Assembly (NCBI GenBank): GCA_942492905.1
Contig: OW818657.1
Coordinates: forward strand, 1,550,001-1,614,000
Direction: 5' to 3'
From: CAIZWU01 sp942492905
GTDB taxonomy: Bacteria > Verrucomicrobiota > Verrucomicrobiia > Verrucomicrobiales > V1-33
Length of the DNA stretch: 64,000 nt
The notes beneath the pieces were generated by a model that did no database searches, was not told the DNA's origin, and saw nothing but the letters and a program-made list of their open reading frames with translations. The number at the start of each line of letters is the position of its first letter. Position 1 is the first letter of the stretch. Shown here piece after piece: positions 17,268 to 25,605 of the stretch. The translations under genes were made by a program, and so were the position numbers.

Positions 17268-20200
17268 ATGAAACCAAGATTCCTTTCCTTTTGGTGGCTT
17301 TGTCTGGTGCAGGTGCTGATGGTGCATGCCGGCCTGGCTCAGAAGCCCCCGATGCCCGATGTCCTGCAACCCTGGGCGGGATGGGCACTGCGTGGGGTGA
17401 AGGACTTGAACAGCCCGCCGCTCTTCTCGGACGCGGCGCAGCGGCTGAAGTTATGGCCTTCCGTGCTTTCCCTCGAAACCGGGCTGGAGGGCGGAACCTT
17501 CAAAGGGACCGTCCGGGTCTATGACCAAAGCTGGCTGACCCTGCCAGGCGGCGCCGGGACCTGGCCGCAGGAGGTGATGATCAATGGCCAACCGGTCCCC
17601 GTGCTGACCCGGGACCAGCTGCCGGCCGTGCTGCTGGCAGCGGGGGAATACGAGCTGTCAGGGCGCTTCCGCTGGCAGGGTCTTCCCGAAAAATTGCCCG
17701 TGCCTCCGGGGTTCGGCATGCTCTCTTTGAGCGTGGATGGCAAGCTGGTGGAGAGCCCGGATCAGGAGGCGGACGGGACGGTGTGGTTGAAGCGCACGCG
17801 GTCGGAATCGGCCGAACGCGATTTTCTTTCCCTGCAGGTCTATCGCCTGATCGAGGACGGGATTCCGGTGGTGCTGCATACGGAAATCGAATTGAGTGTG
17901 GCCGGAAAAAGCCGTGAGGAAGAGTTGGGGCAGGCCCTGCCGGAAGGCTGGCTGCTGAGCGCGGTGGAGTCGCCGATTCCCTGTGCGGTGGAGGAAAACG
18001 GGCGCATCAAGGCCCAGGTGCGCGCCGGGAAATGGCAGATCCGCCTCACTGCTTTCCGCAACGATCCGCCCACGGAATTCCGTTATGCCGCCGGGGTGAA
18101 ACCCCTGACGGACACCGAACTCATCGGCCTCAAAGCCGCCCCGGAACTGCGCGTGATCGAGTTGCGCGGCATCACTTCGGTGGATGTCTCCCAGACCACC
18201 TTCCCGGAAGCTTGGCGGCAGTTGCCCGTGCATCTGTGGGAGACCCAAACGCCCTTCGGAATTGAGGAAAAGATGCGCGGCATGGGCGCGGAGCGGCCCC
18301 CGGGCTTGAATTTCACCCGTGAATTCTGGCTGGATGAATCCGGCGGCATGGCCACTTACCGCGATATCCTGACCGGAACTTCCCAGCGCACCTGGCGGCT
18401 TGATGCCGCGCCTGGCAATGAATTGGGCGCCGTAAAAATCGCGGGTCAGGGACAATTGATCACCCGCAATCCGCTGACGCAGGCGCATGGGGTAGAGGTG
18501 CGCACGAGGCAGTTGAGGCTGGAGGCCACCGGCCGGGCGCCGTTCGGGTCCGCCATTCCGGCCACCGGCTGGATGAGCGATGCCGACGGCCTGACCGCCA
18601 CGCTGCACCTGCCACCGGGCTGGCGGCTGCTGGCGGTGTCAGGACCCGAATGGTCGAACGGCGATTGGCTTACGGCCTGGTCGTTGTTGGATGTGTTTTT
18701 GCTGCTGATTTTTTCCATGGCGGTGATGCGGCTGTGGGGCTGGCTGCCAGGGGTGGTGGCTCTGGCCGGATTGATCCTTTCCTGGCAGGAGCCCGGGGCC
18801 CCGCGCTGGACCTGGTTTGCCCTGATCGGGCTGCTCGCCTTGTGGCGTGTGGTGCCGCGGGGAGGCTGGGCGGCCCGCAGTGTGCTGGCAGGCATTGGGG
18901 TGGCGGTGCTGGCGTTTGCCTCGGTGGCGGTTCCTTTTCTCAGTCAGCAGCTCACCGGGATGATGTTCCCGCAGGTGGAAACGGTGGGCCGGCGTGGCGG
19001 GCCGGTGATCATGGCCGGGAGCGCCAAGGAGGTGCAGATCGAGGGTAACACCGTGGACGACTCCTACTTTTCGAGCCGCCCCAGTGCCGGCCTCGAGGTA
19101 GAATCGGATGGCAAAAAACCCTCGGTCAAATCGAACATGATCTATGACAAAAAGGCCCAGATCCAAACCGGTCCCGCCCTGCCGGAATGGGAATGGCGTA
19201 CCGTGCAGTTTGGCTGGAATGGCCCGGTCGCAGCCGGGCAGACCATCCGGCCCATCCTGATTTCCTCCGGGGTGCAGCGGGTGCTGGTGGGGGTGCGGTT
19301 GGGATTGCTGGGGCTGCTGGCCTGGTTCCTCTGGCGGCGCCGCGGCGGAAGTCCTGACAAACCATTGCCATTGCCTTCCGGATCGCCGTCCCCGGTCGCG
19401 GTCCTGATGCTCGCGGGCTGGTTGCTGGGCGCTCTGACCCCGCCAAGTCATGCCCAGGACGCCGCGCCGGCTACGGCTGCACCGTCCGCGGTTTACCCAG
19501 ATCCAACGATGCTGGAGACGCTCCGCGAGGAACTGCTGAAGCCGCCGGAGGCCTTTCCCGGGGCGGCGGAAATCCCGTTGGTAAAACTCACCCTGACAGA
19601 TCGCGTGCTCACCATGGAGGCCACCATTCATACCGCGGCCTTCTGTGCCGTGCCCCTGCCTGGACGGTTGCCCGCGTGGTCGCCCGTCTCCGTGATGCTG
19701 GGCGGTCAGCCGGCCCAGGCCGTGGCCCGGCGGGAGAATTATTTATGGATCGCGCTGCCGCCCGGCACCCATCAGGTCTCGGTGCGCGGGGCCATTCCGT
19801 CGTCCAGCGAATGGTTATGGGCCTTCCTGCTGCCACCGCGGGTGGTGGAGATCGCGGCCCCGGGCTGGACCGTCACCGGCGTCAGACCTGGCGGCATTCC
19901 CGAAGCGCAGGTGTTTTTTGCCCGGCAGCAGGCTGCTCCCGGCGCGGCGGCGGCTTATGACCGGCGGGACTTCAACGCCCGGGTGATGGTGGAACGCCAT
20001 CTGGAGCTGGGGCTGATCTGGCAGGTGCGCACCACGGTCCGCCGCCTCTCGGCCCCGGGGAAGGCCCTCGCCTTTTCCCTGCCGCTTTTGCCAGGGGAAC
20101 GCATCCTGACCGGTGAGGTGGTTCCCGCCGAGGGCCGGGTGCAGGTGCGCCTCGGTGCCCAGGACGAGGAATTTCGCTGGGAGAGTGAACTGCCGGTGCA

Positions 20201-21395
20201 GCCTGTCCTCACGCTCGCGGCGGAAAAAACCGACCGCTGGACCGAGCGTTGGCATCTCGAAGCCTCGCCGGTCTGGAATGTGGCATTGTCAGGACTGGCG
20301 CCGGTCTTCACCCCCGGCGGGAGCGACCTGATTCCCTCATGGCAGCCGTGGCCCGGCGAGACCGTGACCCTGACTGTAAACCGGCCGGAACCCATCAGCG
20401 GGGAAACCGCTACCGTGCGCCGCGTGGGCCACGTCGTCAGCCTGGGCGCGCAACGCCGCAGCACGACCCTGACCCTGGACGTGGAAGCGAGTGTGGGACG
20501 TGATTTTCCGGTGACGCTGCCGCCCGGCGCAGAGATCAAGGTGCTGGAACACCTGGGCAAATCGGCCCCCGTGCGCCGTGAAGGCGACCGCGTTATCATC
20601 CCGGTGCGTCCGGGGGATCAGACAATCGAACTCCAGTGGCAGGAGATGGCAGGATTGCCCTTCACCGCCAGCGCAGGTTCCGTGAGTCTTCCGGTCGAAA
20701 GCTCCAACATCACCACCACCCTGAAATTGCCGGAAAACCGCTGGCTGCTCTGGGCGCGGGGTCCGCGGCAAGGACCGGCGATCCGGTTTTGGGCAGTGCT
20801 GGCGGCCGCATTGCTGGTCGCGCTGGTGCTGGGCCGGATTCCACTCTCGCCGCTCAAACCCGCGCAGTGGCTGTTGCTGCTGCCGGGCCTGACCCAAATC
20901 CATGTCGCAGCCGGCAGCTTTTTTGTGGTGTGGTTGTTCTGGATGGCGTGGCGCGGAAAACATGGCCCCGCCTTGCCGCGGGGTCTGTTCAACCTGAACC
21001 AGCTCGCCCTGCTCGCCGGGGCTGGGGCGGCGGCCCTGACGCTCATGGCGGTGCTCCATACCGGGCTGCTGGGGCATCCCACCATGTTCATCCTCGGTGA
21101 GGGTTCCTGGCGGAATTCGCTGCAATGGTTCGAAGGCCGCAGTCCCGTCCTCCTGCCCGCCCCGGAAGTGATCTCCGTCTCCATCTGGGTCTACCGCGGC
21201 CTGATGCTGGCTTGGTCCCTCTGGCTCGCCGTCACCCTGCTCCACTACATCCGCCGCGCCTGGCAGGACTACAGCAACGGGGGACTCTGGAAGGCGGCCC
21301 CGCCGTCAGCAAATCCCGCAACTCACCATGATTCCACCACGGAGCATCCGAAGCCCACGGTCAACCCTCCCCCGATGCCGCCTGGCGCCGGTTGA
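17268..21395 (+). CDS. Giant exported membrane protein of unknown function
   Basis: A 1375-residue protein that I do not recognise. It starts with a signal peptide (MKPRFLSFWWLCLVQVLMV, cleavage near GLAQ), then about 450 residues of soluble, probably beta-rich sequence. A membrane cluster lies near residues 470-590 (LLDVFLLLIFSMAVMRLWGW and neighbours). Two further helices sit around 670-725, the second resembling an internal signal peptide (MLAGWLLGALTPPSHAQ). A second soluble region runs to about 1165 (LPGERILTGEVVPAEGRVQ, LEVKVLE-type strands). Four or more C-terminal helices and a Pro-rich tail complete it. ATG 17268 is chosen because it begins the signal peptide. It could anchor two extracytoplasmic beta domains. 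It diverges from the PSD1 operon. Confidence 0.75.
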   Translation: MKPRFLSFWWLCLVQVLMVHAGLAQKPPMPDVLQPWAGWALRGVKDLNSPPLFSDAAQRLKLWPSVLSLETGLEGGTFKGTVRVYDQSWLTLPGGAGTWPQEVMINGQPVPVLTRDQLPAVLLAAGEYELSGRFRWQGLPEKLPVPPGFGMLSLSVDGKLVESPDQEADGTVWLKRTRSESAERDFLSLQVYRLIEDGIPVVLHTEIELSVAGKSREEELGQALPEGWLLSAVESPIPCAVEENGRIKAQVRAGKWQIRLTAFRNDPPTEFRYAAGVKPLTDTELIGLKAAPELRVIELRGITSVDVSQTTFPEAWRQLPVHLWETQTPFGIEEKMRGMGAERPPGLNFTREFWLDESGGMATYRDILTGTSQRTWRLDAAPGNELGAVKIAGQGQLITRNPLTQAHGVEVRTRQLRLEATGRAPFGSAIPATGWMSDADGLTATLHLPPGWRLLAVSGPEWSNGDWLTAWSLLDVFLLLIFSMAVMRLWGWLPGVVALAGLILSWQEPGAPRWTWFALIGLLALWRVVPRGGWAARSVLAGIGVAVLAFASVAVPFLSQQLTGMMFPQVETVGRRGGPVIMAGSAKEVQIEGNTVDDSYFSSRPSAGLEVESDGKKPSVKSNMIYDKKAQIQTGPALPEWEWRTVQFGWNGPVAAGQTIRPILISSGVQRVLVGVRLGLLGLLAWFLWRRRGGSPDKPLPLPSGSPSPVAVLMLAGWLLGALTPPSHAQDAAPATAAPSAVYPDPTMLETLREELLKPPEAFPGAAEIPLVKLTLTDRVLTMEATIHTAAFCAVPLPGRLPAWSPVSVMLGGQPAQAVARRENYLWIALPPGTHQVSVRGAIPSSSEWLWAFLLPPRVVEIAAPGWTVTGVRPGGIPEAQVFFARQQAAPGAAAAYDRRDFNARVMVERHLELGLIWQVRTTVRRLSAPGKALAFSLPLLPGERILTGEVVPAEGRVQVRLGAQDEEFRWESELPVQPVLTLAAEKTDRWTERWHLEASPVWNVALSGLAPVFTPGGSDLIPSWQPWPGETVTLTVNRPEPISGETATVRRVGHVVSLGAQRRSTTLTLDVEASVGRDFPVTLPPGAEIKVLEHLGKSAPVRREGDRVIIPVRPGDQTIELQWQEMAGLPFTASAGSVSLPVESSNITTTLKLPENRWLLWARGPRQGPAIRFWAVLAAALLVALVLGRIPLSPLKPAQWLLLLPGLTQIHVAAGSFFVVWLFWMAWRGKHGPALPRGLFNLNQLALLAGAGAAALTLMAVLHTGLLGHPTMFILGEGSWRNSLQWFEGRSPVLLPAPEVISVSIWVYRGLMLAWSLWLAVTLLHYIRRAWQDYSNGGLWKAAPPSANPATHHDSTTEHPKPTVNPPPMPPGAG

Positions 21396-21500
21396 CTGAC
21401 CCCGGAGAGCAGGCATCTGCAAGGATACAGTGGCTGAGGACGGAGAATTCCGAAGCCGTGAGGGTTTGAGAAAAGCGGCGCCGGCCAGTTTTCTCCAACC

Positions 21501-21537
21501 AAAAAACCCGCAGCAGGGCGGTCAGGCTCTGGCGGGT
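21501..21537 (-). terminator. Intrinsic terminator of the LamG/Ig gene
   Basis: Read on the minus strand, a CCCGC...GCGGG stem with pairing CAG/CTG inside is followed by six T residues (A-run at 21501-21506 on the plus strand). It lies 40 bases beyond the stop of the leftward LamG/Ig gene and fits a rho-independent terminator. Confidence 0.75.
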
Positions 21538-21576
21538 GGGGTGGGGTTATTTTGGCAGGCCGTAGGAGGATTCCGG

Positions 21577-24500
21577 TCAGGGTTTGACGCGGAAGAAGCG
21601 CTTAGGTGCCAAGGCGGGATCAATGATCATTGGCGTCTTGGCATTCACATCAATCCATGAGGTGGATAGATTGTCCGACTGCTGGATAATCCCGCTGGGC
21701 CATGAGACGACAGCGGCGCTGCTTCCTCCCTGGCTTAGTTCGTAGCTGTCGATTTCCCATCCGGAAGGGGAAAGGGGGCCGGTGGTGTTATTGTCATAGG
21801 CCGCGATGAAGCGCACTTTCACCGTATCGCCGGGCTGGGCTCCGGTGAGGACACAACGGCTGGTGATGAAGGCAGGATGGCCGGCGGAATTCTCAATGAA
21901 GCTGTCCAGCCCGTTCAGGTGGGCACTGGTGTCGCCACGCACCGTGCCATTGTAGCCATTCTGGCTGAAGGCCAGTGAGCCAATGGTCAGGAAGGGACCG
22001 CCGTTCAGGCTGACCGCGACATTGCCGCCATCCCACAGGTCGCCTTCGAAGCTATGGCGATGATTGAAGGCGAGTGAGACCACCCCGGGGGCGGTAATAG
22101 TGAAGGCGGGGCTGTCCAGATAGGAGACGTTATCGCTGCCGGCCGCCGTGCTTTGCCCAGCGCTGCGCCACGAGCCGGCCGCCCAGACCCATTCGGTTTC
22201 GCTGGATGGTGCAGGGGTATCCACGGTGAAACCAGCATCCGAGGCATTGAAATCGCTGGTGGCCAGCGGAGCCACCCCGCTGCCGCCGGGGATCCGAGTG
22301 ATTTGAGGCTGACCGGAGATGGCCCGGCCCAGTAGATAGAGGCCGGAGATTTCGCTGTTCGAAAGCACATCATTGAACACGGCGACTTCGTCGATTTGAC
22401 CGGTGAAAAGGTCGCTCAAGGCAGATATATTGTTCCATGCTCCACCGCCGATGCAGAAGGCCTGGGAATTATTGGGCTGGGTGGCGAAACCGGTGGAGGC
22501 AATCGCGTTGCCGTTCACATAGACAGTTTTTACGCCGGGAGTTGCCTGATGGGTCAGCACCACAAATCCCCACTCCTCGTCGGCGAGAGGGTTGTTGCCG
22601 TTCGCGCTGTTGCCGGTCCACACGCCGATTTGGGTATCCGAGCTGTTGCCGAATTCCACTTTGTCGTTTTGTCCGAAGAAGCTGGTCGAATGACCGGCGG
22701 GAGTGGTGCGGCGCACCCAGCCGGTGAGCGTGAAATTGGTGCGGTTGTTCAGGAACCCCGGAGGACCAAGCACATAACCGGTGCTGCCATCGAATTCAGC
22801 GGCCCGGTTGGTGTCCGGGAAACCGGGCAGGCCGGCTGACGCTTTAGGAGCCTCCGCCACGCCGATGGTTACGCCCCCCGTGTAGGTTCCGTCGTTCAGG
22901 CCGGCTGAGTCGAAGGCCGTTGTTCCGGAGGTTTCATCCAGCCTCCAATAGGCAACCGGCTCCAAGCTCATCACCAGCGCTTCATAACTCCCAGCTGGAG
23001 GGGTGATGAGCGTGGCGGTGGCCGCAGCGCTGGTGACGCTGGAGACGACATTGGTGATCCTTACTGAATAGTCGCCGGTCGTGGAAGCAGAGGCCGCTAC
23101 AGAATAAGTAGCTCCGGTTGCGCCGGGAATGTCCACCCCGTTACGGATCCATTGATAGCTGAATGGAGCGGTGCCAGCCGCGGTGACCGAGAAGCTGAAG
23201 AAGCCGCCGGCCAAGGTGGGGCGGGGTGCCGGCGGTGTCGTAATGGTAGGAGGCACTGCGGGATTGACGGAGACTGTCACCGGGATGGTGCTGGGGGCAG
23301 ATCCGAAGGCATTGGTGACCACTACGCTGTAGTCGCCGCTGTCCCCGGTTGCGGCGTTGGTTTTTGTATAGGTCCGGGAGGTGGCACCTATGATCGGTGT
23401 TCCGTTCCGGCTCCACAGGTAGCTGAGGGGGGGCGTCCCGGAAGCATCCGCCGACAAAGTGAAGGTTGTGGTGGCATAAATTTCCAGCGGGGGCAGTGGG
23501 GACTGGATCCCGGGTTCCTGGACAATGGCAGGAGGGACATTGCCGAGGGCCGCGTGGTAAAGTGATTTCACCCGTCCCGTGGTGATGGCTTTGTCGAATA
23601 CGGAGACTTCATCAATCTGGCCCAGGAAGTAGTCACCACTGGTGTTGAAGATGCCGCCGCCACCAATGTTGAATTTAAAGGCATTGCTGCCGTAGCCAAG
23701 CGGCTCCGCGGAGTTCCGGGTACCGGCGAGTTCACCATTCAGATAGAGTTCATTGGCTTGGCCGGTACCGGTGAGGACGATGTAGACCCATTCGTCATCC
23801 GCGCCGGGATAGGGGCTGATAATGTTCCCTCCGGCGGCATCGATCCATGCCTCGATGTTGGTTCCGGCATCGGCATCGCCAAATTCCAACAGATCGTTCT
23901 GTCCGAAATAGCCGCCCCTGGCGGAGTGCAGGGCGCCTCGTTTCACCCATCCCATGACGGTAAAGGCGCTGCGGTCATTCAGCAGGCTCAGAGGGGTGCC
24001 GACATAGCCGTCCCCGGTGGTGAGGGAGAGGGCCTTGTTGTCACTGGCGAAACCAAGAAATTGCGGAGGCCGGGGTCCGGTGCCGGCGGTGGTTGCGCCG
24101 CCGATATAGTTGGCATTGGCGGTGGCTCCGAGGCTGCCCGCATTGGCGGCTACGGGGAGGACAGGGACGGGCGGGGCGGGTTCATTGAGTCTCCAGTAGC
24201 CGACCGGGGCATCGGCCGCGACGACTGAAGCATAGCCGGCAGGATCGCTGGTGCGGGCCGTGAAGTGGGCCAGAATCCGGCTGGGGGCGAGGGCGGTGGG
24301 GTAGTAGGCGACCTCATCCACTGCCCCGTCGAAGGTGCGGTTGGGAGATGATGTTGAACCGATGCAAAAGGGGGCATTGGTATTCGGTTCATAGAGGCCT
24401 ATACCGGCGGATGTGGAAACCTCGGCGCCATTGACGTAAAGAGTCATAGTGCCGCCGGTGCCGCCGGTTACGCCCGTGTAAACGCCGGTTACGTGTTGCC

Positions 24501-25068
24501 AGTCATTGGCGGTGACAGTTCCCCCATCGAGGATATTGGCGGTGGTGCTGCCGGTATTGCCGACGCGGAACTGCCAAGTGCCGGCATTTTGATAGAACAG
24601 ATAACCGGCGCGGCCGGTGGTGAAGCTCATGGAGCTCACGGGAGAGAGCAGGGCTGCGGTGTTGTTCGTGGGTTTGGCCCAGAATTCGATGGTAAAGGAG
24701 TTGTCCGCGTCCGTAGTCGCGTTCAAGGCTGCGTTGTTGGGGATGTTGATGGCTCCAAAATAGCCGGTGCCCAGGGTAGGGTTGCTGAAGGCGACGGCGG
24801 AGTCTCCCGTGAGGGCTCCGGCGACTGGGCGGGTGAAGGTGCCGGTGTAGCGGCCAGCTCCGACGCTGCCGAGGGAGCCGAGATTGGCCGCGAGATCGGG
24901 GTCGGGGGCCACCACCGTCTCCGCGAAACGGTAAAAGGCCAAGGGGTTCTCGAGGAGAACCTCGCTGGCATAGTCAGCATAAGCGGCAGTCTGGAGCAGG
25001 CCTGCGGCAGCCGCTGCAAGCAGAAGGCTGGGAATGGGAAAGGCTGGTGGAAAGGCGGAACGTTGCAT
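21577..25068 (-). CDS. LamG / immunoglobulin-like surface protein
   Basis: A 1163-residue secreted protein. A signal peptide (1-31) is followed by three concanavalin-like LamG domains at about residues 32-270, 275-500 and 694-920. Each opens with an aromatic ALAFYRF/PVGYWRLNE/PVAYWRLDE motif and has a DEVAxYxxAL/DEVSVFDKA ending. Two Ig-like domains lie at about 510-600 and 605-690 (PLSYLWSRNGTPI, FSYQWIRNGVDIPGAT). A C-terminal beta domain follows near 943-1110. It ends in APKRFFRVKP, a tail frequent in secreted verrucomicrobial proteins. LamG domains usually bind glycans, so a role in attachment or polysaccharide handling at the cell surface is inferred. A good terminator follows. Confidence 0.88.
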   Translation of the reverse strand: MQRSAFPPAFPIPSLLLAAAAAGLLQTAAYADYASEVLLENPLAFYRFAETVVAPDPDLAANLGSLGSVGAGRYTGTFTRPVAGALTGDSAVAFSNPTLGTGYFGAINIPNNAALNATTDADNSFTIEFWAKPTNNTAALLSPVSSMSFTTGRAGYLFYQNAGTWQFRVGNTGSTTANILDGGTVTANDWQHVTGVYTGVTGGTGGTMTLYVNGAEVSTSAGIGLYEPNTNAPFCIGSTSSPNRTFDGAVDEVAYYPTALAPSRILAHFTARTSDPAGYASVVAADAPVGYWRLNEPAPPVPVLPVAANAGSLGATANANYIGGATTAGTGPRPPQFLGFASDNKALSLTTGDGYVGTPLSLLNDRSAFTVMGWVKRGALHSARGGYFGQNDLLEFGDADAGTNIEAWIDAAGGNIISPYPGADDEWVYIVLTGTGQANELYLNGELAGTRNSAEPLGYGSNAFKFNIGGGGIFNTSGDYFLGQIDEVSVFDKAITTGRVKSLYHAALGNVPPAIVQEPGIQSPLPPLEIYATTTFTLSADASGTPPLSYLWSRNGTPIIGATSRTYTKTNAATGDSGDYSVVVTNAFGSAPSTIPVTVSVNPAVPPTITTPPAPRPTLAGGFFSFSVTAAGTAPFSYQWIRNGVDIPGATGATYSVAASASTTGDYSVRITNVVSSVTSAAATATLITPPAGSYEALVMSLEPVAYWRLDETSGTTAFDSAGLNDGTYTGGVTIGVAEAPKASAGLPGFPDTNRAAEFDGSTGYVLGPPGFLNNRTNFTLTGWVRRTTPAGHSTSFFGQNDKVEFGNSSDTQIGVWTGNSANGNNPLADEEWGFVVLTHQATPGVKTVYVNGNAIASTGFATQPNNSQAFCIGGGAWNNISALSDLFTGQIDEVAVFNDVLSNSEISGLYLLGRAISGQPQITRIPGGSGVAPLATSDFNASDAGFTVDTPAPSSETEWVWAAGSWRSAGQSTAAGSDNVSYLDSPAFTITAPGVVSLAFNHRHSFEGDLWDGGNVAVSLNGGPFLTIGSLAFSQNGYNGTVRGDTSAHLNGLDSFIENSAGHPAFITSRCVLTGAQPGDTVKVRFIAAYDNNTTGPLSPSGWEIDSYELSQGGSSAAVVSWPSGIIQQSDNLSTSWIDVNAKTPMIIDPALAPKRFFRVKP

Positions 25069-25605
25069 GATGGCGGCGATGCTGGGGTGATGGATTGGAA
25101 TGGAATGTTGCCCGGGAGGGATGCCGGTTACTTGGTGGCAAGGGGGATATCTTCAGGATTAAAAGGCACTTCCCGCTGGTCTACTCCGAGGAGAATGGAC
25201 GGTTTCAGTGGATTTATTATGTTATTATTTGAATTGTCAGGAAGAGCTGTGACGATTAGATAGGGGGATCAAGCAACTTCCAGACCACGCTATGATGGTG
25301 TCTTAAAAAGAACTAGAAGCCTATCTTGCCAATACTGATGCTTTTCTGATACCGCGTCCGGATTCGACCATTGGAGTACTGGCGGGCCCGGCAAGGAGCG
25401 TTCCGGAAGAGGGCAAAGGTGACTCGTGGATTCCGGGTTGGCAGAACACAGCCGTGCAGCCCGGGGTATTTTTCGCCGGGGGACAATGGGCCCCATTTGC
25501 TTTATAAGGATGAACGCGGGAGCCGTTTGTGGATGGGGGAAATCCGGGCTGGCCCGGGGATAATTCCTCTGATAAATCGAAATGGAGCAGTTTTTACGCC
25601 GATTG
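25069..25605. other. Divergent intergenic region between two surface-protein genes
   Basis: This 537-base gap separates the leftward LamG/Ig gene from the rightward repeat protein. It contains an AT-rich patch (about 25205-25260) unlike its surroundings, a plausible place for the leftward promoter (CTGACA-like box read on the minus strand near 25237). Frames crossing it are short, lack homology and look fortuitous. I see no RNA gene. Confidence 0.4.

Noticed and set aside
17658..18608. Long leftward open frames across the giant membrane protein (also 18639-19631, 20337-21245)
   Set aside because: They show the Arg/Gly/Pro/His-rich composition of antisense frames and no motif; the rightward frame has signal peptide and helices throughout.
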